From positions 1 through 6,703 of the forward strand of contig JAGCPM010000077.1 of the NCBI GenBank assembly GCA_017965685.1: 6,703 nt of DNA, read 5' to 3'. Source of the stretch: Kiritimatiellia bacterium. Its GTDB lineage: Bacteria > Verrucomicrobiota > Kiritimatiellia > RFP12 > UBA1067. Below the pieces are notes generated by a model. The model was given only the letters and a program-made list of their open reading frames with translations. It ran no database searches and was not told the DNA's origin. Each line of letters begins with the position of its first letter. The first letter of the stretch is position 1. A program made the translations under genes and the position numbers. This document shows positions 1 to 6,276 of this stretch, piece by piece.

Positions 1-352
1 CGGCCATCTTAACGACATGGCCTGGTACGACGACAACAGCGGCAGCCAGACGCACACCGTGGGTAAGAATCTGCCGAACGACTGGGGCTTCTATGACATG
101 CACGGCAATGTGCTGGAATGGTGCGCCGACTGGTTCTCGACCGCCGGTGCCCAGTCCGTTGATCCCAAGGGGCCGTCAACGGGGTCTTTCCGTGTGTTGC
201 GCGGCGGGTGCTGGTTCTTTTTCGGGCGCGATTGCCGCTCGGCATACCGCCTCAAACGCGAGCCCAATCTGCGCAACTGCATTTTCGGCTTCCGTCTGGC
301 CTGCTCCGAAGCCGACATCGAACGCTTGACGCCGGAGGATGAAACGAAATGA
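1..352 (+). CDS. SUMF1/formylglycine-generating-enzyme-like protein, C-terminal fragment
   Basis: The gene enters from the left edge (first complete codon at base 2) and ends at the TGA at 350-352; its start is outside the window. About 116 residues are visible and they match the C-terminal half of the SUMF1 (FGE-sulfatase) fold. The signature NDWGFYDMHGNVLEWCADW is followed by the FRVLRGGCW segment, an RSAYR motif and the closing FGFRLA strand. True formylglycine-generating enzymes carry two active-site cysteines after the RGG motif. Here only the second position is a cysteine (in GRDCRSA) and the first aligns with a phenylalanine, so a sulfatase-activating role is unlikely. Many SUMF1 proteins of this non-catalytic or alternative type occur in PVC bacteria, and their substrates are mostly unknown. 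The stop overlaps the start of the next gene (ATGA), which implies co-transcription. Confidence 0.88.
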   Translation, partial: GHLNDMAWYDDNSGSQTHTVGKNLPNDWGFYDMHGNVLEWCADWFSTAGAQSVDPKGPSTGSFRVLRGGCWFFFGRDCRSAYRLKREPNLRNCIFGFRLACSEADIERLTPEDETK

Positions 353-915
353 AGGCTGCCGCATTTGTTCTTTTGGCTTCAGTGGCGATTGCCGGATGCC
401 GCCGCAGCAAGTCTCCGTACGACTACATGGACAATTGGCTTATCCGCGAGGATGCCGTCCGGCCGTTTGCCGTCGTCGCGGACGTGATCTACATCCAGGA
501 CAGGCTTTGTGTCGACATGAAGTCGCTTCCCGCCATGCACTATCGGGCGAAGCAGGAGGTCGGCAACGGCCGCTTCGACGGGTTTGCCCGCGTGTTTTCG
601 CCGCTGGTGATGAATGCCGACGATCTGGAGCTTGCGATGGAATGGTATTTCCGCTATCATTCGGGCGACCGTCCTTTGGTGTTCATCGGCGAGGGGGCCG
701 GCGGAGCGCTTCTCAGGGAATATGAGGTGGATAATCTCAAAAGCCTTAAATCCAAGGGCTTCATTTGCGGGTTTTATTCCGAGCTTGAGAACGGCCCGTT
801 CGTGACGGCGGAACTGGTATCCAAGATACGCATTGCTCTTTTGCGTTCCCGGTATCGCGACATGTGGAAACGGGAAATTCCCGAGGGTATGCTGGAGGAT
901 GCCAAGAACGACTGA
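349..915 (+). CDS. Predicted lipoprotein, DUF3089-like (degenerate alpha/beta-hydrolase fold)
   Basis: This 188-residue protein starts with a lipoprotein signal: basic Lys2, a hydrophobic stretch at residues 3-15, and a lipobox ending AGC with Cys17 as the lipidation site. It is therefore probably membrane-anchored and faces the periplasm. The mature part begins with a DY.DNWL.R segment, followed by ADVIYI. Around residues 90-122 comes a stretch ending RPLVFIGEGAGGALL. From memory, this order matches DUF3089 proteins (DYA..NWL.RP, then vFfIHPTT, then RPfilaGHSQG), but the nucleophile elbow GxSxG reads G114-E-G-A-G118, with glycine where serine should be. If the match is right, the protein is a non-catalytic relative, perhaps a binding or scaffold lipoprotein. 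It is shorter than typical DUF3089 proteins. The start overlaps the preceding stop, and GGAGG lies 10 bases upstream (334-338). The family match is by eye and moderate; the lipoprotein call is firmer. Confidence 0.72.
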   Translation: MKAAAFVLLASVAIAGCRRSKSPYDYMDNWLIREDAVRPFAVVADVIYIQDRLCVDMKSLPAMHYRAKQEVGNGRFDGFARVFSPLVMNADDLELAMEWYFRYHSGDRPLVFIGEGAGGALLREYEVDNLKSLKSKGFICGFYSELENGPFVTAELVSKIRIALLRSRYRDMWKREIPEGMLEDAKND

Positions 916-916
916 C

Positions 917-1921
917 ATGGCTTCGCATGCAAAAGATGTCTTGAAGCGGATGAAGCGATCGGTGCTCGCCTTTTTCCTTCGCATTGGCCTGAGGCGCGAT
1001 GCCGCGCGCGCGTTTCGCTACGACAAGGCGCAATTCATGGCGCATGCCGGAGCATTGCACCTTGACCGTCGCGCCGCCGCACGGGCCGAGATCGTCATGG
1101 GGTACCACGTCCTCGAGAAGGGGCTCACCATGCCGCACCGCAGGCTCGGCTTCGGCAAGGGCGCGGCACTCCACATGATGAATCTCATCGAATCCTTTGA
1201 ACGCCGCTTCGGCTCAGACGACCCGCAGGTGCGCCACGCCGTGGGCGTTTTGAGGGCATATCGCGAACTGCACCGCGACAGGCCGGAACCCATGCCGCGC
1301 CTTGACGCGTTCCTTGCTGCGCGGCCGGATATCCCCGCCGCGCACGAGCCGCATGTCACGCGCGAGAAGTTTTTTGCCGCGAAGAACGCGTCGTTCCCGG
1401 ATTTCGCCGCCTCGCGCCATGTATGCAGACATTTCGAGGGGACAGTCCCCAGAGAAACGGTGGAGAAGGCCGTCGCCATCGCGACGACCGCGCCGAGCGC
1501 CTGCAACCGCCAGCACGCGCGCGTCCATGTCATAGACGACCATGCGCTCAGAGACGCTCTCTTTGCCGTGCAGGGCGGCACTCGCGGATTCGGCCAGGAC
1601 GCCGACAAGGTTCTGGTGGTGACTGCCGATCTTTCCGCAATCCGCTGGGCGTGGGAACGCCACGACTCATACGTGAACGGCGGCATATTCGTAATGAACC
1701 TCTGCTATGCGTTGCACTACCTCGGCGTAGCGCACTGCATACTGCACTGGAGCGTTCTGCCCGCTGCCGACCGCGCCGCGCACAACCTTCTGCGAATACC
1801 CCCGAACGAGGCGATAGTCCAGGTGATCGCCTGTGGAATGCCGCCGGAAGAGTTCGATGTCGCCGCATCGCCGCGGCTTGCGGCGCCGGATATACTGACT
1901 TGGCACGGAGGCGGCAAATGA
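917..1921 (+). CDS. Nitroreductase-family flavoprotein with long N-terminal domain
   Basis: A 334-residue protein. Residues about 160-325 form a nitroreductase domain. S166-R167 opens the usual SxR phosphate-binding strand. A192-P-S-A-C-N-R-Q199 is the APSa.N.QP FMN-binding motif, with His where Pro is usual. The GGIFVMNLCYALHYLGVAHC helix and the closing IPPNEAIVQVIACGMPPEE strand complete the fold, so it probably binds FMN and uses NAD(P)H. The first ~160 residues are not part of the standard fold; they contain HVLEKGLTMPHRRLGFG, which I recall from nitroreductases encoded in exopolysaccharide clusters. No signal peptide is convincing, so it is probably cytoplasmic. The substrate is unknown. 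ATG 917 lies one base after the previous stop. An in-frame ATG at 899 is possible, with GAGGG at 883-887 upstream, as is ATG 950. The end overlaps the pyruvyl transferase start (ATGA), which supports a shared pathway. Confidence 0.85.
   Translation: MASHAKDVLKRMKRSVLAFFLRIGLRRDAARAFRYDKAQFMAHAGALHLDRRAAARAEIVMGYHVLEKGLTMPHRRLGFGKGAALHMMNLIESFERRFGSDDPQVRHAVGVLRAYRELHRDRPEPMPRLDAFLAARPDIPAAHEPHVTREKFFAAKNASFPDFAASRHVCRHFEGTVPRETVEKAVAIATTAPSACNRQHARVHVIDDHALRDALFAVQGGTRGFGQDADKVLVVTADLSAIRWAWERHDSYVNGGIFVMNLCYALHYLGVAHCILHWSVLPAADRAAHNLLRIPPNEAIVQVIACGMPPEEFDVAASPRLAAPDILTWHGGGK
1907..1911 (+). promoter_or_regulatory. Shine-Dalgarno GGAGG for the pyruvyl transferase gene
   Basis: GGAGG lies 6 bases before ATG 1918, inside the last codons of the nitroreductase gene. 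It supports 1918 as the start, rather than any position in the long upstream open frame that runs back to 1423. Confidence 0.75.
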
Positions 1922-3048
1922 AGATTCTTCTCGGAGGCATCCCGCTCGGGTGCGACAACATAGGCGACGAGGCGATAATCGCTGCCGTTGTGAAAATGTT
2001 AAAGGCGTCCATCCCCGGAGCGGAGTTGACCGTCGCGACAGCCGACCCGGACACGGCGGGGCTTCTCGGAGTGGAGGTTGTGCCGCCTTTCGGTTTTCTT
2101 GACGTCGGTTTCAACGGCTTCGCATCCGTGGTCGAGCGGCACGATGCCTATGTCTGGTGCGGGGCGACAGGGCTTTCCGATTACCCGCATGTTGCGCTGC
2201 GCCTTTTGGAGATCGCGCAGAAGAAGTGTGTGCCGACGTTCGTCTGGGGCGTCGGAATGGACGACGAACTCAATCCTGTGTTTTTCAAGGTGCGCGGGAA
2301 GCGCCGTTTCCTTCTTTCGATTTTCGCCCTTGCGGGAGCTTACGAGCGTTTCCTGCGTATCCGGCTCGCGAGGCGCATCGCCCGCATCCTGCCGCGTTGC
2401 AAAGGCGTTTGGCTGCGCGATCCGCAAAGCGCTGCGATGCTCGCGAAGACCGGCTTCGCCGGTGCGAAGGTGGCCGCGGATTCGGCGATACTCCTCTCTC
2501 CAACTCTAAACTCTAAACTTCCAACTCTAAACTTTAAACTTCCCACCCTCGGATTGTGCATTTCCACGCAGCGTCAGGTCGCCGACCTTGAAGGGCTGGG
2601 TCGGATGATTGCCGCTGTTCGCTCGTCCGGCGCAAAGATACTGGGCATCCCGATGAACATCAAGACCGATCGCGCGCTTCTCGGAAAAATGGGTGTGAAA
2701 TGCATCCCCGGAACGACACCCGATGCGGTCATGGAGGCGGCGGCGGAATGTAGCGTCGTCCTTTCGAGCCGGTTGCACCTGTTGATTCTCGCCGCGAACG
2801 CAGGCACGCCCGGGCTTGGCATAGCGCGCGGATCGAAACTCGCCAACTGGCTTGCAAATTTCGGCGAGAGCGTGGTCGGCAGTGTAAGCGAGTGCGATTG
2901 GAGCGAGGTCGAACGGCGCGTCATTTCGGCCCTCAAAGGCCATGGAGACTGGGAATCGCGCCGCAAAGCGGCATACGAAAGACTCTACTCGAGGCTGCAG
3001 GCGGCGCGTGACGAATTTACGGCGAAACTCATGGAGTGCGGACGGTGA
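1918..3048 (+). CDS. Polysaccharide pyruvyl transferase family protein (WcaK/CsaB-like)
   Basis: A 376-residue protein, normal length for the polysaccharide pyruvyl transferase family (PF04230). Members transfer pyruvate from phosphoenolpyruvate onto sugar hydroxyls as a ketal, giving surface glycans a negative charge; some members have other roles. The N-terminus MKILLGGIPLGCDNIGDEA carries the family's N-x-GD motif (N14, G16, D17). A Rossmann-like half follows, with a CGATGLSDYP segment and FVWGVGMD. The C-terminal half has the S284-R-L-H287 motif, LLILAANAGTPGLGIARGSK and a final helical region. Between the halves, residues 195-211 are encoded by an AT-rich heptamer repeat (PTLNSKL, PTLNFKL), placed just after ADSAILLS in what should be the interdomain linker, so the fold is probably intact. 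The frame is open back to 1423, but the start at 1918 fits the family N-terminus, the ATGA overlap and GGAGG at 1907-1911. Confidence 0.93.
   Translation: MKILLGGIPLGCDNIGDEAIIAAVVKMLKASIPGAELTVATADPDTAGLLGVEVVPPFGFLDVGFNGFASVVERHDAYVWCGATGLSDYPHVALRLLEIAQKKCVPTFVWGVGMDDELNPVFFKVRGKRRFLLSIFALAGAYERFLRIRLARRIARILPRCKGVWLRDPQSAAMLAKTGFAGAKVAADSAILLSPTLNSKLPTLNFKLPTLGLCISTQRQVADLEGLGRMIAAVRSSGAKILGIPMNIKTDRALLGKMGVKCIPGTTPDAVMEAAAECSVVLSSRLHLLILAANAGTPGLGIARGSKLANWLANFGESVVGSVSECDWSEVERRVISALKGHGDWESRRKAAYERLYSRLQAARDEFTAKLMECGR
2488..2550 (+). repeat. G-free AT-rich heptamer repeat inside the pyruvyl transferase gene
   Basis: From 2488 to 2550 the + strand has no G at all, in an otherwise GC-rich gene. 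The core (2504-2545) falls into successive 7-base units: CTCTAAA, CTCTAAA, CTTCCAA, CTCTAAA, CTTTAAA, CTTCCCA. At a larger scale it is two 21-base copies (2500-2520 and 2521-2541) that differ at one base. Because 21 is divisible by three, the reading frame is kept, and the copies encode PTLNSKL and PTLNFKL. The sequence looks like a short dispersed or expanding repeat that entered the linker of the gene rather than ancestral coding sequence. Confidence 0.85.
3033..3036 (+). promoter_or_regulatory. Shine-Dalgarno GGAG deciding the GTG start of the GT2 gene
   Basis: GGAG lies 8 bases before GTG 3045, which itself overlaps the TGA of the pyruvyl transferase gene. This spacing favours GTG 3045 over the in-frame GTG at 3036, which would overlap the motif. 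Confidence 0.6.
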
Positions 3049-4052
3049 AAATATCGATCGTAATGCCAGTGTTCAACGGCGCGGCGCATGTTTCGGGCGC
3101 GCTGGAGAGCCTTCTCGGACAGGACTTCAAAGACTGGGAAGCCGTGATTGTGGATGACGGATCCACCGATGCGACGGCTTCAGTCGTCGAGGGCTATGCC
3201 GCGCGCGACGGGCGGATCAGGCTCGTCCGGCAGAAAAACGGCGGCGTTTCCGTGGCCCGCAATCGCGGCATTGACGAGGCGCGTGGCGAGTGGGTGGCGT
3301 GGCTGGATGCGGACGATTTGTATGTTCCGGACGCTCTTTCGTCGGTGGCGGCGCTCATAGATGCGCATCCAAGGTGCTCGTGTTTCCAGTTTCCGTATCT
3401 AGAGATTTCTCGCACGGGCGAGGGCGACAGGCTCTGCGGCTCGGCGGCGTATTCGCTTTGCGGCGGATGCGAGTATTCCGGAGTGGAGGCGTTCGACATT
3501 CTTTTCGCGCGCATCGCTACCGCCGGCATGAACTGGCAGCCGTGGCGATTCGTGTGGCGGCGCGGGCTTCTGCCGCGGTTCAGAACCGGGATAATCCATG
3601 AGGATGTCGACGTGCTACCGCTTGGCATGGCCGTTTTGGACAGGGTGTTCATTTCGGGAAAGCCGTTCTACCGCTACCTCCCCGCCCGCGCCGGAGCCGC
3701 GACCGAGTCCTTCACTCCGCGCAGGGTCGATGACATTCTCGACGTGACCAGCCACGTGTATTCGTGCCTCGCGGCATCGCCTCTCCCAGAAGATGTCCGG
3801 CGAGGTTTTCGCTCAATGCTCGCCGTGAACCTCTTCGGCTACTACCTGGCGACGCCGGGCTTTGCCGAGCCGGATTGCACCAGATTGCTCGACGCGTTCG
3901 CCGCGCATCCTCAATGGCTCGAGGCAATACGCTGGCCGCCCAAGACGGCGTGGCTTAAAAGGCTTTTTCTCCGGACGCTCGGCGTCAGGAACACGGCGCG
4001 GCTTGTCGGCCGGCTCACATCATACAAGGGATTTCACAAACTGTCGAAATGA
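3045..4052 (+). CDS. Family 2 glycosyltransferase (GT-A fold)
   Basis: A 335-residue inverting glycosyltransferase. The N-terminus VKISIVMPVFNGA is the typical GT2 opening. V36-D-D-G-S-T-D42 holds the nucleotide-binding aspartates, a NGGVSVARNRGI segment binds the donor, and L87-D-A-D-D91 is the DXD metal site. H185-E-D187 supplies the ED catalytic base motif, followed by a Y-R-Y region that usually marks the end of the catalytic domain. It probably transfers one sugar from a nucleotide sugar to a lipid-linked acceptor at the inner face of the membrane; donor and acceptor cannot be read. The basic C-terminal tail (residues about 300-335, several Lys and Arg) may touch the membrane. I place the start at GTG 3045, which overlaps the preceding stop (GTGA) and has GGAG 8 bases upstream; an in-frame GTG at 3036 would add three residues. 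No transmembrane segment is evident. Confidence 0.94.
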   Translation: MKISIVMPVFNGAAHVSGALESLLGQDFKDWEAVIVDDGSTDATASVVEGYAARDGRIRLVRQKNGGVSVARNRGIDEARGEWVAWLDADDLYVPDALSSVAALIDAHPRCSCFQFPYLEISRTGEGDRLCGSAAYSLCGGCEYSGVEAFDILFARIATAGMNWQPWRFVWRRGLLPRFRTGIIHEDVDVLPLGMAVLDRVFISGKPFYRYLPARAGAATESFTPRRVDDILDVTSHVYSCLAASPLPEDVRRGFRSMLAVNLFGYYLATPGFAEPDCTRLLDAFAAHPQWLEAIRWPPKTAWLKRLFLRTLGVRNTARLVGRLTSYKGFHKLSK

Positions 4053-5122
4053 AGATTCTCTTTACAGGCGTTTATCCGCATCTCTACGGCGGTCTGGAGC
4101 GTTTCGCCGAGCGCGCCGCAGCCGCGCTTCGCGCGGCAGGGCACACGGTCGATGTCGTCGGCGATCCTCCGAGCGAACTTGACGACCGCGACTTCGTGCT
4201 CATGCAGAAGATTCCTCCAACAGTCGCGGATTTGAAGCGGCTCAAGTCGCGCTATGGCGAGAGGCTCCATTTCTACGCCCACGACCACGAGCTCTACTGT
4301 CTGCGGCGGCACTACTACGACCCGCTGAGGCGGCTGTGCGACAGGACCTACTCGTTCTTCCCGTGCCGGGTATGCGCGGCTGTTACGCGGTCTTCATACC
4401 TGAAGCGCAACATCACGCGGCCATTGTGCGCATTCCTGGATGAAATGCGAGACGTGAAGGCGTTCGTTCCGGCGAAGTACATAAAAGACAATCTGGTCAA
4501 GAACGGCTTCCGGCCGGAGCGCGTCAAGGTGCTGTATCCTCTCTTCACGCATTCGTTCCGCGAAGAGGCGGCGGCGCATCGCTGGATGCCGGAGGGAAAA
4601 TTGCGCATCCTCTTCATGGGCCAGTTGATAGCCGGGAAGGGCGCCGGGCTGCTCATCGAGGCCGCCCGCCTGATGAAGGTGCAGCGCACTTTGACGATAG
4701 CCGGCGCCGGGCGCGACGAGGAGAAACTGCGAAGCCGCTCGCCGGAGGGTGTCGATTTTCTCGGCTGGCAGGAGAATGCCCAGAGGTTCTTCAAGGATGC
4801 CGACGTGTGCGCGCTGCCTTCGCTTTGGAACGAGCCGTTCGGAACCGTGGGGGCGGAGGCTCTTTCGCATGGCGTCCCTGTCGTGACGTTCGATGTGGGC
4901 GGGCTTTCCGATTGGCTGGTGGACGGCCGCACGGGACTTTTCGCTAAGGCTCCCGACGGTGCGACGCGCGTTGCCGCGGCCCGGACACCGGCCGCCTTCG
5001 CCGCTGCGCTCGATGCCATCGCGGACAGTGCGCGCCTTGCGGAAATGGGCACCAACGCGCTCGATATCGTGGACCGGCTGTTCGATCCAGGCAACTTCAT
5101 GAAGGAGCTGCTGCAATGGTAG
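4049..5122 (+). CDS. Family 4 glycosyltransferase (GT-B fold)
   Basis: A 357-residue retaining glycosyltransferase. The N-terminal half starts MKILFTGVYPHLYGGLERF, with the G14-G15-E17 acceptor loop common in GT4, and continues to a HDHE motif at 78-81. The C-terminal half opens with LRILFMGQLIAGKG (K197 in the phosphate-binding loop). It continues through TIAGAGRDEEKL, DFLGW and the PSLWNEPFGTVGAEA motif, in which E262 and E270 form the EX7E pair that contacts the donor sugar, then GVPVVTFDVGG and the DGRTGLF segment. Four cysteines (84, 97, 106, 109) cluster after HDHE in a pattern that I recall from other GT4 enzymes. It probably adds a sugar to the same glycan as the upstream GT2. The start overlaps the GT2 stop (ATGA), but no good Shine-Dalgarno precedes it; AAGGGA sits 17 bases away, so translational coupling is likely. 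The end overlaps the next gene by 7 bases. Confidence 0.94.
   Translation: MKILFTGVYPHLYGGLERFAERAAAALRAAGHTVDVVGDPPSELDDRDFVLMQKIPPTVADLKRLKSRYGERLHFYAHDHELYCLRRHYYDPLRRLCDRTYSFFPCRVCAAVTRSSYLKRNITRPLCAFLDEMRDVKAFVPAKYIKDNLVKNGFRPERVKVLYPLFTHSFREEAAAHRWMPEGKLRILFMGQLIAGKGAGLLIEAARLMKVQRTLTIAGAGRDEEKLRSRSPEGVDFLGWQENAQRFFKDADVCALPSLWNEPFGTVGAEALSHGVPVVTFDVGGLSDWLVDGRTGLFAKAPDGATRVAAARTPAAFAAALDAIADSARLAEMGTNALDIVDRLFDPGNFMKELLQW
5102..5107 (+). promoter_or_regulatory. Shine-Dalgarno AAGGAG for the phosphodiesterase gene
   Basis: AAGGAG lies 8 bases before ATG 5116 and within the final codons of the GT4 gene. It is the strongest ribosome-binding site in the window and supports a start that overlaps the GT4 stop by 7 bases. 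Confidence 0.75.
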
Positions 5123-6258
5123 GCGGCGATACTGTAAAGGTGTTCGTCTTTGTCGACGCGCTGGGCTGGGAACAGGTCGAGCGGTACGGATTTCTGCGCG
5201 ATCTGCTGCCGAACAGGCGCAAGATAGAGATGCAGTTCGGCTACAGCTGCACGGCCATTCCCACGATTCTCACGGGCAAGCGCCCCTCCGAGCACGGACA
5301 CCTTGCGTTCTACGACTACGCGCCCGGGAAAAGCCCCTTCAGAAAGATGCGCTTTCTCGCGCCGTTGCTGAAACCGCGCTCGTTCTGGAATCGCGGCCGC
5401 GTCCGCCACCAGCTTTCGAAGCTGATAAAGAAACTCTACGGCTTCACTGGATATTTCCAGCTCTACGGCGTGCCGGTGGAGCGGCTCCCGAAGCTGGACT
5501 ATTGCGAAAAGACGGACCTTTTCGTTCCGGGCGGGCTTTCCCCCGTCAAGAACATTGCCGACGTCTGGGGCGAGCAGGGGCGCAGATACCACATATCCGA
5601 CTGGCGGCTTTCCGAAGCGGAGAACTTCCGCATCGCCGCCGGCCTTTTCCGCAAAGGCGCCGTTGATCGCGCATTCGTCTATTCTGCCGCGTTCGACGCT
5701 CTGCAGCACGATAACGTTGGGCGCGACGAAGTGTTGGGACCGAAGGTTGAAAAGTATGCCGATTCGATCCGCGCGCTCCACTCCGCGCTCGTGGAGGGGG
5801 GACGTCCTTTCGAACTGACAGTGTTCTCGGATCATGGCATGACGCCACTTTGCGGAACGGTTGACGCGCCGGCGGTACTCGCGAAGACGGGACTCGTCTG
5901 GGGCGAAGACTATGCGAGCGCGATCGACTCTACGATGGCGCGGTTCTGGTGGCTGACGCCGGATGCAGAGGCGAAAGTGAAATTGGCTTTCACCGGTTTC
6001 CCGGGACGCTGGCTGACGGAAGATGAAATGCGTCATCACGGCATCTGGCGCGACGACCACAAGTTCGGAGACGCAATGTTCCTCGCCGATGTGGGCGTGC
6101 AGTTCTGCCCGAGCGACATGGGTGTGAAGCCCTTGAACGGCATGCACGGCTTCGACCCTGTTGACAAGGATTCCTGCGCGGCCTGGCTGTCGACGGTTCC
6201 CGTTCCAGAAAACGTCAGCCGCGTTTGCGACTATTTCTCGACAATGACCGCACTTTGA
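5116..6258 (+). CDS. Alkaline-phosphatase-superfamily phosphodiesterase/nucleotide pyrophosphatase-like protein
   Basis: A 380-residue enzyme of the type I phosphodiesterase/nucleotide pyrophosphatase group (PF01663-like). The full two-metal set can be assigned by eye: D14 in FVFVDALGW, nucleophile T46 in YSCTAIPTILTG (followed by the characteristic RPSEHGH), D194 and H198 in FDALQHD, D239-H240 in FSDHGM, and H344 in GMHGFDP. It should therefore be catalytically competent for phosphoesters or phosphodiesters. Unlike most secreted relatives, it has no signal peptide or membrane helix, so it probably acts in the cytoplasm. Residues about 76-115 form a Lys/Arg-rich segment between the nucleophile and the second metal site, possibly for contact with membrane or anionic substrate. 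Its place between glycosyltransferases and a secreted enzyme suggests work on a nucleotide-sugar or a glycan phosphoester, but the substrate is unknown. The start has AAGGAG 8 bases upstream, inside the previous gene. Confidence 0.87.
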   Translation: MVGGDTVKVFVFVDALGWEQVERYGFLRDLLPNRRKIEMQFGYSCTAIPTILTGKRPSEHGHLAFYDYAPGKSPFRKMRFLAPLLKPRSFWNRGRVRHQLSKLIKKLYGFTGYFQLYGVPVERLPKLDYCEKTDLFVPGGLSPVKNIADVWGEQGRRYHISDWRLSEAENFRIAAGLFRKGAVDRAFVYSAAFDALQHDNVGRDEVLGPKVEKYADSIRALHSALVEGGRPFELTVFSDHGMTPLCGTVDAPAVLAKTGLVWGEDYASAIDSTMARFWWLTPDAEAKVKLAFTGFPGRWLTEDEMRHHGIWRDDHKFGDAMFLADVGVQFCPSDMGVKPLNGMHGFDPVDKDSCAAWLSTVPVPENVSRVCDYFSTMTAL

Positions 6259-6265
6259 TCCGGAC

Positions 6266-6270
6266 GGAGG
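6266..6270 (+). promoter_or_regulatory. Shine-Dalgarno GGAGG for the secreted barrel protein gene
   Basis: GGAGG lies 6 bases before ATG 6277, in the 18-base gap after the phosphodiesterase stop. It fixes the start directly ahead of a good signal peptide. The gap is too short for a terminator plus promoter, so read-through from the operon is expected. Confidence 0.75.
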
Positions 6271-6276
6271 CAAACC

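Noticed and set aside
833..916. Upstream in-frame extension of the nitroreductase gene
   Set aside because: It overlaps the lipoprotein gene and has no recognisable sequence. ATG 917, directly after the previous stop, is simpler, although ATG 899 cannot be excluded.
379..984. 201-codon open frame on the minus strand
   Set aside because: It is antisense to the lipoprotein gene, with no ribosome-binding site or domain that I can recognise, and fits the general pattern of high-GC shadow frames here.
1423..1917. Upstream extension of the pyruvyl transferase frame by 165 codons
   Set aside because: It overlaps the conserved nitroreductase domain, is full of Arg and Pro, and resembles no protein. 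The family N-terminus, ATGA overlap and GGAGG all point to 1918.
2500..2545. Heptamer repeat considered as a CRISPR array, telomere-like end or recombination site
   Set aside because: There are no spacers, the units are only 7 bases and imperfect, and the repeat is fully inside a coding sequence whose frame continues on both sides. The likeness to plant telomere heptamers is probably chance.
2491..2550. The repeat as a sign that the pyruvyl transferase is a broken gene
   Set aside because: The frame is intact through the repeat, and the C-terminal motifs (SRLH, GIARGSK) follow in the same frame, so the gene is not a pseudogene on this evidence.
6259..6276. The gap before the last gene as a terminator or promoter
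   Set aside because: Eighteen bases with a Shine-Dalgarno leave no room for either, and I see no hairpin followed by a T run.
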